Origin: Alitta virens
Lineage: Eukaryota > Annelida > Polychaeta > Phyllodocida > Nereididae
Direction: 5' to 3'
Length of the DNA stretch: 64,000 bases
NCBI GenBank assembly: GCA_932294295.1
Contig: OW028579.1
Location: forward strand, 31,011,250 to 31,075,249
Of the stretch, positions 56,007 through 64,000 are shown piece after piece. The notes below the pieces were generated by a model, which made no database searches, had not been told where the DNA came from, and was given only the letters and a program-made list of their open reading frames with translations. The position numbers were made by a program, and so were the translations under genes. Within the stretch, counting starts at the first letter, position 1; each line of letters begins with the position of its first letter.

Positions 56007-56919
56007 GGTAGATCTGCTTTATATTTGAAAGTAGATGTGATATTCCACTATTGTGGTAACTGATATTTGTGAAATATTTTCCACTTCCTCCGTTTGGCGT
56101 GGGTTTATCACACACCTAGCACTCGTAACAAACAAGAATGAATTGCTTGAGATATGATTATGCAATGCAATTTTCTTACTAAGTTATTTATTGTGATAAA
56201 CTAAGAAGGCACTCAAGAGTGAAAACATCTACCAGAGTCATGAAAAGTCTTCTGGATCCAGAATTTCTAAATATGATTATAATCAACTGGAAAACTTAAT
56301 CGCTGCTTCTCCAGGGCACCACTTATATGTCTATGAAATTTGACTGGCTTCGTCCGAAACTGGACATCTTGCTGAATGGACATCCACTGAATACTTTCGA
56401 AAGTACCATGTCAATGGAATAGACCAATCAGTTGTTATATTGTGACCACCAAGTTTAGAACTGATTAATAACTTTCAGCCTGAGGAATTTATTGCTTGAC
56501 AAAGTTTAGAGTTTGACAGCTCATATGGCTTTGATATTCAAATGATATTTCCTCTCCAATAAGTTAATAACCAGACTGCCATTAAAACGTCAAGTGTGGT
56601 TTCATCCAATCTTCTAGGACGTCATTTTCATTTTGAAAGCTGATTTTTATTGAATAATAGCCCCAATATTAATAGGCAGGATTTGCTAAACGATTCTGAA
56701 GTTAATAGCTCGTTAGTTGTTTTAACTTTTGAAGTTTTGCAATGGACAGAATTTCTTTTAGAGAAATTGATGATTATGACTGGGTCTTAACTGGATTAGC
56801 CTATTAGGGCAAGATTTATAGAAAGATTTATAGTTTTGACATTTCATAGATATGTTGTTATTTATTGGAAAGCAATACAATCCAATATAAAATAGCTATT
56901 GTGATGTTTCTGAGATCCC
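56007..56919. other. Unannotated intronic interval
   Basis: AT-rich unique sequence. No exon or repeat family is recognised. Confidence 0.45.
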
Positions 56920-56995
56920 AGGTGGTCTAGTGGTTAGGATTTGGCTGTCAATGCCGCGACCAGGGTTCGATTTCCCGTATGGGAACCACTGTATA
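56920..56995 (+). mobile_element. tRNA-Glu-like head, separate SINE fragment
   Basis: TCCCAGGTGGTCTAGTGGTT, AGGATT and AGGGTTCGATTTCCCGTATG plus GGA closely follow the tRNA-Glu layout, with a partly pairing acceptor (TCCCA/TGGGA). The anticodon stem pairs poorly and the would-be anticodon is not a Glu one, so it is a tRNA relic rather than a working gene. Confidence 0.55.
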
Positions 56996-57002
56996 GTGTT
57001 TC

Positions 57003-57300
57003 TGCAGCTGGGTGGTCTAGTGGTAAGACTCTCGCCAGCTCCTCTGAAGGTCCCGGGTTCAATCCCGGGGCTCGGGCAACCTTTCATGAGCATCATCCCA
57101 GCTGGATGTCGTTCGGATGAGACGTTAAATAAGCGGTCCCTTGTATGCAGTGTCTATGCTGAGGCAAGTAAAAGATCCCGCCCATGGGGTAAATGTGTAA
57201 CATGGGTAGACTCCTCCTCTCTCTCTCTTTTCATCAATCAATCATCGATAGCAGCAAGAACTTACCTTAGAGGGCTGCACTTCCCATATCTATCTATCTA
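57003..57300 (+). mobile_element. SINE family E, tail type a (best preserved)
   Basis: Head GCTGGGTGGTCTAGTGGTAA (box A) and GGTCCCGGGTTCAATCCCGG (box B). Body CATCCCAGCTGGATGTCGTT, GATGAGACGTTAAATAAGCG, GCTGAGGCAAGTAAAAGATC and CCCATGGGGTAAATGTG. Type a tail ATCATCGATAGCAGCAAGAA, CTTACCTTAGAGGGCTGCAC, then (ATCT)n. The 161-codon frame at 56930-57415 is an artefact of this SINE and the preceding fragment. Confidence 0.9.
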
Positions 57301-58147
57301 TCGGAGAGGAGAGTGCTCTTCCCTGGAATTGAACCTGGGACCTCACGCCCGGGAAGCAAGTGCGTTGAACATTACACAAAAAAGTCGCTTATTTCTCTAT
57401 GAACTCGTAGGCTGAGATGATCAGTATAAGTAAACAGCTCTGTCATTGCCATATTTGATGTTTACAATTTCACCCCTTGGTTGGGGTCTTTTACTTGCCT
57501 CAGCAGAGAAACTGAGGACCAAGTGCTCAGCTTTACTTAGTTAAATTCAATAAACTCTTATACGTGACAGTCGATAATAACCATTTTGATATTTGAATTC
57601 AAACGGTTTCATCAAATTTATTTTCATGTCTGTTTTATAATTCTCGTGGCAACCATGTAAAATCTTGAGAAATTCAGTTGTGACACTTGAATGGGCAATT
57701 TGATGAATTCACTAACAAGGAATTCAGCTTATGCAATTGAATTAGTGTGCAGAGGCTAATTGTCATAACTGATTTAAGGCAATTTTCCACTGGATTGAAT
57801 GAGATACAGCTTGGAATGCAAGACTTGATTCCTCGACACACTGTTTAATTCCCATCCTGTTAATCTAATCTCTGATCAGGTTGGTGGGAAAAACTTGAAG
57901 TCTGCATTTTATGGAGAAGAACGAGGCATAAATAAATGCCAATATGAATACTAATTTAATGGATTTGATAGATTGCTGCCATTTATTTACACAAAGACCT
58001 TAGAGAGGCCTCCCACACATAGAGAAAAATACCTTTTAAATATCTCTTTATTTGTGTATTTGTCTATGTATGTTTCAATCAATATTTGTATATGAAATGT
58101 GTGTCATTGTATAAATAAATGTCTTCGTCTGTCCGTCTGTCTGTCTG
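57301..58147. other. Unannotated intronic interval
   Basis: TTGAACCTGGGACCTCACGC near 57329 is a minus-strand box-B-like scrap, and CCTTGGTTGGGGTCTTTTAC near 57475 recalls the family E body on the minus strand. 57700-58000 is unique and AT-rich. A GTCTGTCTG run lies at 58130-58148. Confidence 0.4.
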
Positions 58148-58220
58148 AAGTTTAGTCAGCTTATATGACCAGCTACAGGCAGACGTAATGATGAGATGTT
58201 AAAGCTACTTGGAGTCCACA
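58148..58220 (-). mobile_element. SINE family E, type b tail fragment
   Basis: On the minus strand: CTCATCATTACGTCTGCCTG, TAGCTGGTCATATAAGCTGA, CTAAACTT, the type b tail without body. Confidence 0.65.
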
Positions 58221-59330
58221 CCATAAGATCCCAATACAGTGGATTTTTACAGCAAGACAATCTCATTATAGAGATTTCCCCCACAATTAAAATTGGTCCA
58301 TATGTCTAGACCAATTACCTGTTCAAAATTGAGACTTATCAATTTGCACAGATGGCTTGATAGGATGGCGCTTCATTGAGAACAGATGCAACAAAGCAAC
58401 GATGAAGTGGTCATCTTATCAACAAAGACTCATATTGTTAGGTCCTTATCAAAGCTGGAAGCACCTAGAAAAAAAGCTATAGTGAAACTTAACCTTTAAG
58501 ACAACTAGCTGCCAGCAGAAATCTGCATTCATTCAGTATTTCCAAACAGTAAACAATAAATAAGTAATATTATGACTCTAGACTGTAGAAGAAATGGCCG
58601 CATTGGACAGTGTTATTTCGTGATAATATGTGGTGGTTTTAATTGAGAAGGATTTTGGTAATCATCATGTTATTGCATGTAACTGTAGTTGTCTAATTTA
58701 TCATTTACCACTCAGTGGTGTAACATGGACTCTAAACTATTGATTAGAATGACATAAAAGACCTGGTGAAGCTCCCACAATTGCTGTTTTCACGTTTCAC
58801 GATTGTGTGATTTCACCCACTTTTAGTTGTTTGGATAACAGGCTGATGCTGCTGATGCTGCTGCTGCTGTCATGCCATGCCCATTCCCCTTCTGCTGATG
58901 GTTAGTTAATAAAACAATATTTTCGTTTTTTGTCTTGTGGCAATTTTGAAACTGCCATTTCAAACAATTGCGGAGTGACGCATGATTTGAGAAGACAATG
59001 TAGAGTGGGTTTTTGTGGTTGATTTAAAGGCTCTTCCTGGCTATTAGTAAGCTTTATGGGACCATTCGATTTGAATGTAAAAAGATTTCAACAGCTGTTG
59101 ATTTAAGGGTGCTGCTCCTTCTAAAGCAACCCACTCCAGTTGTTGATGCTTTGAGAGGTGCATTGGGAGACGTTCTTGAGATACACGATACATTTCTCTT
59201 GCTGTTGTGTTTCTTCTGTTTGATGTGAGAGTTCTCCTCTCCAAGCGTTGTCTTTCAAAAGGTGTTTCCAAAAGGTAATTGTTGCTGTAGCTGCAGCCGG
59301 TTGCAGCAAAGCTGGACAAATTTAGGAATT
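58221..59330. other. Unannotated intronic interval
   Basis: A short GCTGATGCTGCTGCTGCTG run lies at 58849-58868. The minus frame at 59044-59370 has no recognisable domain. Confidence 0.45.
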
Positions 59331-59860
59331 GACAGACATAGACAGAGAGCGTGACAGCTAGACTGCTCAACAGTACAGACGGACAGATATAGGGATTGAT
59401 GGATATACGATAATAGGTAGAGGAAGGACAGTCTAATCTCCTTTTAAAGTTTAGAACGAGATGATTGTCCGAGAATGGATTTTGTACCTATTTTATAACA
59501 CAACATCTGAATGTAGCGAAACCTGGTTATACCAAAGTCACAAATGCTTTATTTTGAGTGAGTCAAGTTGTCTATATGTGGACTTAGATAGACATGAGAT
59601 TGCAGAAAGAGAAGACCAAAAAATACTGATTGAGATGTACTGAGACAGACAGGCAAACATAGTCAGATAAGCAACCAGCAGATGCATACAGACACAATAG
59701 GCAGACACACACTGGATTAGAATACACAGCAAAAGAGGCACCTGTTAGAATGGACAGACAATCAAGGAAGCAGTAAAGATAAGAAAAATCAGTTAGTGGT
59801 CAGAAAAACGGTGAAACCGCAATAAATGACCGTAGAAGGTAGAAGATAATGGAAGGTCAC
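59331..59860. repeat. Scattered CAGA-rich degenerate simple repeat
   Basis: Short GACAGACAGGCA, ACAGACGGACAGAT and TAGATAGACATGAG runs like those at 4850-5400. Frames on both strands are unremarkable. Confidence 0.5.
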
Positions 59861-60599
59861 TCAACTGGCCATCCACTGGAAACATTGCAGTGGAGACAAC
59901 TATAAAGAGCAAATAACAAAGGTTGGAGGAAAGATTTGCCTGCTTAGGAAGCAACAAACTAGCAAGATGGAGGGACCAGAGTTATGAGGTAGAAGACATG
60001 CTGCATGGGACAGATGTCATTTATATGCAGGGGTCTTTGGGGTCAGGGGGTAAATCTCTTGTTATGGGGTGATGGTAGTTGCCCTTTGGTAAGGATCACA
60101 ACTGCAATTGGCTCCCCTCCCTATTGGCTTAGGTAGTAATGGGATTTTGTCTGCGTTAACTGAGACCTAAGGCTAAAAAAATCACCAGCTAGCCCCTAAA
60201 GGCTTACAAATATATGCTGTGTATGTGTTAGATGTTCTGTACAGCTGTTTCTACAGTAGTATGTGTAATATGTCCTTCTGATGGAGTGGTTTAAAGTACG
60301 TGAATGAAGTTTCAGTGTGTTTGTTAGTGTAAATTGAATGGTCTCTAGGTCAGTCTCCCTCTTTTGGTCCTTTACTTTTTCGTCTACTATTTTCTATTTT
60401 CCTTTCGCTTCCTGTGTATTGTGGTCTTTCTTTTGCACTTCGTTTCAATGCTCACCAATTGCATTCACCAATACGAAAGTCATTGGATATTTCTCATGCA
60501 CTTGATATTTCCAAATGCGTTTTCTTTACAAATATATTTCTCTGCTTTAGCGGTAGTAATCATACTCGTATCCAGCGTTTGGGGATAAAATAGTTAAAA
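59861..60599. other. Unannotated intronic interval
   Basis: No exon or repeat is recognised. The hydrophobic + frame at 60364-60588 comes from a T-rich tract. Confidence 0.45.
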
Positions 60600-60960
60600 A
60601 ATAAAGCGAGTTTTTTTTGCCGAGCATCGGATTTCAATTACCTTTTTTGCGCTGTTGATGAGTACTTTTAAAGGTTGTAACTGAATTTGCTTGGCATCTA
60701 TGGCTGCTGTTAAATTGTGCTTGTGCTTCGGTTGAAGCCGGTAGCATCAGATACGGCTTAATTAGAAAAACTCCACTGCGCTGCGGGAAAGCAAAACGAG
60801 CCGAAATAGATTCAGCCCTGTCACATCATGTATTCGTTTGATTCTTTGTTCGGAACATTTTCACATTTACGAATCTATTAACCGAAAATGATCGGAATCA
60901 TCGCGCTGTCCCTGAAGGGTGATGTGCAGCGAGATACCATCGATTCCCATTGAGTAGATA
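60600..60960. other. CpG-richer unique patch
   Basis: This 360-bp stretch has clearly more CpG than its flanks (TTGCCGAGCATCGGATTTC, CTTCGGTTGAAGCCGG, CTGCGCTGCGGGAAAGC, ACGAGCCGAAATAG, AATCATCGCGCTGTCC). It contains TTAATTAG, belongs to none of the repeat families here and has no long open frame. It may be a conserved non-coding element. Confidence 0.3.
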
Positions 60961-61234
60961 TCATATCTCTTTCATTTTTATGTGCATTTGCTCTTTTTCC
61001 ATTGCTAATGGATTTTCAGCAGTGTTAACGCCTGTCATTTATGGTTAAGCCTATTGTCCATGAACCTGGAATAGAAATGAAATGGTCATGGTTTATTGTA
61101 TGCAATTTTATTGCTGTTGAGTGTAGATAAAGGGATAAAAAATCCCTGAATGGCTGGATGGTGTTTTTTTGCTCAGTAAAACTGTAGGCCGAGTTCAATG
61201 TGGGTTGTGAAACAATTTTTCATTGTTCAGAAGA

Positions 61235-61550
61235 GTCTTTTCACTGAGCAGCCCTGAATTCAGAAGGACATAAGTCTTTCCTCTTTTCTGTGTACTCGCT
61301 TTGCTTTTCAGACATAGTAGATCATAACTGATTCCATAAATATAATTTTCTCCGGAAAAAAGCTAAAATCAGTTGAATGATAAGATGTCAAATATACTTT
61401 AAAATGCACTAAAAATACCGCTACTAGGATGTAATTCGCTTCAACCAATCAGAGTTAAGGGCGGGAACATTTTAGGCCAATAGAATTGCTGTATTCTGTC
61501 ATAGCCACCTGGTGGAAAGACAGCGAACCTTCCGTGAAAATCCACTATTT
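61235..61550 (-). mobile_element. MITE family B, copy 3
   Basis: Inverted relative to copies 1 and 2, from GTCTTTTCACTGAGCAGCCC to CCTTCCGTGAAAATCCACTA. It is a full-length copy without the H insertion. The ends AGTGGATTTTCAC and AGTCTTTTCAC form short imperfect inverted repeats. Confidence 0.85.
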
Positions 61551-62793
61551 GGTAATGGTGTATCCCCTGTCTGAAAAACTGTACGATTTGTCTACAGTAT
61601 ATAATTATACTTGTTCATGTTATTGTAAGTGTTATTGAATTCTAACCATAGATTTGCAAAACAAGTAGTGGCAATAATAAAATCCTAGTAGCTTGAAATG
61701 ACATGTGTCATCTAAAATATAATCCCACTTATGAATGCCTGAAGATCATGTAAGCGGATGGTTTATTGATTTCTTACCCAAATTCCTTCTAGGTTTTCCA
61801 GATGCTTAGCTTTCAGAGGCGTTTAATTTGTGACTCGAGTCTTGTGGTTATTAGATTATTCTGTCGTTGCAGCATGATTCCAGATGAATTGTAATGAGCT
61901 GGAGAATGGAGATGATTGTCTTGCGCCTTCAACTGGTTAAGATAGAGCCTTGAGGCATTCAATCTTTTGTTGTTAATCGCGATCTATGATCAGAGGAAAT
62001 GAGGTCCACATTGTCCTCTAGAGCTTCTATGGTGGTGCTTCTATTTAGCTGTAATTGCAATCCATGCAGTTAAATGCAAAAGGCCAAGAAGCCAAGTGCT
62101 CTAGATTGCACTAGATTGCACTGATGTTGCCCACGGACACAATTGCATGAAAGTGGCCACATTCAAGTCCTTTGGGGTTTAAACATAATAGAGTAAAATA
62201 ACCCTAATGTTTAATCTACACTGGAATTGATGCGGTTATAAACTACATGAGTGAGACGTGGGATAACTGAAGTTTAACATGCTTATGTTGGGAAACAAGA
62301 TCTGAGCTTCATGTTACTGTGAGAAAACATGTCCTGATAACAGTGTTAAGTAGTTCTTTCATGAAATTTTAGGAGCACCCTATGTCACCCATGAAATAAA
62401 ATTGTGAACACAAGACAACCAAGACTTAGTATTATAGTGCCTAGCAGAAAAATGGTTACACTGGCAAACAATAAACACTTTTTCAGTCTTTCAAAGTGCT
62501 CCTGTCACGTCACATTGGTAGTTATTTTTAATAGGTATAAGCAGTGAAATACCATGGATAATCCCTGTCTTGGTCAAAACTACCACCTGGTTGAGCCAAT
62601 TGAATAGTTTTTGAACAGTTGTTTCACAGTTTTCAAACAAAACAAAGCAATGATATACGTCACATGAGCAATTTGTTTAGTTATTCTCAGTGCTTGCCCA
62701 ACTCACTGTGTAACCACTAATGTGCTAGGCACTCTAATACCACCCTGGAGATAAAATGAACTGGTCTTAATGTATACATGTAGGCCTGCCCAA
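61551..62793. other. Unannotated intronic interval
   Basis: AT-rich unique sequence. A short CTCTAGATTGCACTAGATTG tandem lies near 62100. No exon is supported. Confidence 0.45.
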
Positions 62794-62929
62794 CTACAAA
62801 GACTTGGCAACAAAACTCAAAATGACGTCATGTGAATCCAGGACTCCCGTTTGGGTAAGGTAGTGCCTCTGCCAATGGGAGTTCTGGATTCACATGATGT
62901 CATCTGGAGTTATGTTTCCAAGTCTGTAA
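62794..62929. mobile_element. Palindromic MITE family A, copy 11
   Basis: Both outermost ends are lost (starts near ACTACAAAGACTTGGCAACA, ends TTTCCAAGTCTGTA). The inner arms AATGACGTCATGTGAATCCA and CTGGATTCACATGATGTCAT are intact. Confidence 0.85.
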
Positions 62930-62990
62930 TGAAAATCACCGATGGGTTGTGCACTGTACTGGCTGTTAGGGAGCCAGGATTGCTCAGATA

Positions 62991-63227
62991 TTAACACTGA
63001 AGGAGTGCAGACTCATCAAGCAAACCATTTTGGCTGGTGGTGGCAGCAGTGCTAGCATCTGTGATGGCCTGTGATGGTGTTGGCAGTGAAATTGGTTGGC
63101 TGAAACTGAGAAGGTCTGGTGTAACTGGCCTTGTCAGCTGCTGCTGCTGATGCTGCTGCTGTGTGCTGATGACGTCACTAAAGCGTGTTGGCCACGTGCT
63201 CAAGCTAATACGTCCTAACACTTCCAT
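62991..63227 (-). CDS. Weak candidate coding exon, S/T/P/Q-rich
   Basis: A minus-strand frame of 78 codons starts MEVLGRISLSTWPTRFSDVI, passes through a glutamine run (QQQHQQQQ, from a CAG microsatellite), then RPVTPDLLSFSQPISLPTPS and ends SQNGLLDESALLQC. The composition resembles a low-complexity activation-type region. The in-frame codon just upstream is a stop (TAA), there is no strong donor at the end, and open runs of this size occur by chance, so support is weak. If real it would be a gene on the opposite strand. Confidence 0.15.
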   Translation of the reverse strand: MEVLGRISLSTWPTRFSDVISTQQQHQQQQLTRPVTPDLLSFSQPISLPTPSQAITDASTAATTSQNGLLDESALLQC

Positions 63228-63718
63228 TTGCTGTTATTGCCATGGCAACTCGTGGTTTCTTAACAGCCACGGATTGTTGTGTGGTCGACAAATGAAAAAG
63301 AGGCAGCGGCTGGGGGTGTTTTGAATGCTTGTGCGTTGCCTGGAAGACCAAAGAAAAGGGATTTTGGTAACTAGGTTACAATTTGCCCAGTGGTTGAACA
63401 ATGTCGAATGACACAGCAGTGGGTCTTTATTAATCTGGAGTGTCTCTCTTTGTAGCTGATTTATTTGTGATCTGTGTGCCTGGTGGAACTTTGACCTTCT
63501 GTGACAGTTGTGTTACAGTTACTGTAATGTAGTAATGCATCAGTTCAGTCTGTTTTCACTGCTCCAAGAAGTCTCAACCGACAGTTACTATTTACACCCT
63601 TGGCAGGCCTGTTCAAGCATGAACCTTTCTTAACTACTAAGGGAATATACAGCCAGGAAGCCATAGTCAGTGCACACAGGCTAGGCCATCTACAATTGCC
63701 ATCACTGCCTGTAGCTAT
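63228..63718. other. Unannotated interval
   Basis: Unique sequence with no supported exon. The minus frame at 63545-63742 ends within the SINE fragment that follows. Confidence 0.4.
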
Positions 63719-63760
63719 CACTAGCCAAGTACCCGTTTGCACCTGGGTGGAGTGAAGAAG
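63719..63760 (-). mobile_element. SINE family G body fragment
   Basis: On the minus strand: TTCACTCCACCCAGGTGCAA plus ACGGGTACTTGGC, matching the body at 15275-15305. Confidence 0.55.
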
Positions 63761-63765
63761 TAGTT

Positions 63766-63808
63766 CATGGATGGATGGATAGATGGATAGATTGATAGAT
63801 AGATATGG
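63766..63808 (+). repeat. (GATA/GATG)n microsatellite
   Basis: GGATGGATGGATAGATGGAT plus AGATTGATAGATAGATA. This is the (ATCT)n tail of the minus-strand SINE that follows it. Confidence 0.9.
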
Positions 63809-64000
63809 AAAGTGTAGCCCTCTAAGGAAATTTCTTGCCGCTATCGATGGTTGATTGATGAGGTGAGAGAGAGAAGGAGCCCGTCAATTTAATGTCTCAT
63901 CCGAATGACATCCAGCTGGAATGATGCTCATGAAGGGTACCCGGGCGTGGGATTGAACCCGGGTCCTTCAGTGGAGCAGGCGAGCGTCTTAGCACTAGAC
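63809..64000 (-). mobile_element. SINE family E, tail type a, cut by window edge
   Basis: On the minus strand: box A side GTCTAGTGCTAAGACGCTCG, box B GGGTTCAATCCCACG, the body CATCATTCCAGCTGGATGTC and ATTCGGATGAGACATTAAAT, and the tail CAACCATCGATAGCGGCAAG, AAATTTCCTTAGAGGGCTAC. The middle body (GCTGAGGCAAGTAAA and CCCATGGGG) is deleted. The first bases of the head lie beyond 64000. Confidence 0.85.

Noticed and set aside
56920..56995. tRNA-Glu gene
   Set aside because: The layout is Glu-like but the anticodon arm is broken and does not give a Glu anticodon.
56930..57415. 161-codon + frame
   Set aside because: It lies over a tRNA-like fragment and a family E SINE, both non-coding.

Overview
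The window reads as non-coding-dominated nuclear DNA from an animal, probably an invertebrate. It is AT-rich, packed with short non-autonomous transposons, tRNA-derived SINEs and micro/minisatellites, and has almost no long open frames. Bacterial signs are absent: no operons, no dense ORFs and no Shine-Dalgarno spacing. Splice signals look metazoan (gtaagt/gtgagt donors, TACTAAT-like branch points, pyrimidine tracts). The species cannot be named from the sequence. An invertebrate deuterostome or a lophotrochozoan is my guess, and this is inference only.

One convincing protein-coding exon is present, at 12484-13122 on the + strand. It is 213 codons with GC-rich third positions and encodes a basic, Ser/Pro-rich low-complexity protein with an 8-residue SPxKS tandem repeat. 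It ends in phase 0 at a strong donor (gtaagt at 13123). I do not recognise the protein. No later exon of the same kind is visible, so the rest of the window (about 51 kb) is best read as one very long first or early intron on the + strand. Two sites in that intron, at 26215/26216 and 53297/53298, have branch point, pyrimidine tract, TTTTCAG and an immediately abutting GTGAGT. This is the architecture of recursive ('ratchet' or zero-length exon) splice sites. Each is followed 42 or 33 nt later by a second donor-like GT. This is the most interesting system in the window.

Layout: 1-12.4 kb is intergenic or upstream sequence with a reverse-transcriptase fragment (389-484), simple repeats and an E-box cluster (7869-8020). 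12.5-13.1 kb is the exon. 13.1-21 kb holds a palindromic MITE, a SINE, a 29-bp minisatellite of about 29 copies (17.5-18.4 kb) and a nuclear-receptor half-site cluster (20.2-20.5 kb). 21-36.8 kb is dense in MITE families A, C and F, SINEs, and large CTA and ATTCT microsatellites, with ratchet site 1 at 26.2 kb. 36.8-49.4 kb has a degenerate purine-rich tandem array, MITE families B and C, a palindromic TA-flanked element and SINEs. 50-64 kb has TAC and CTC microsatellites, a second cluster of MITE A around ratchet site 2, CpG-richer unique patches that may be regulatory, and SINEs running off the right edge.

Repeat families named here: A, a palindromic foldback MITE of about 150-180 bp, 11 copies. 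B, about 310 bp, 4 copies. C, about 400 bp, 2 copies. D, SINE with a tRNA-Gly-like head, 4 copies. E, SINE with a common tRNA-like head and body but two different 3' tails, about 9 copies or fragments. F, about 160-170 bp MITE carrying CRE-like sites, 2 copies. G, tRNA-like SINE with a CACCCAG..TGGGTAC body, 3 copies or fragments. H, small foldback with GCATGGAAAACGCATGG, 2 copies. No rRNA, intact tRNA gene, CRISPR array or intact transposase was found.
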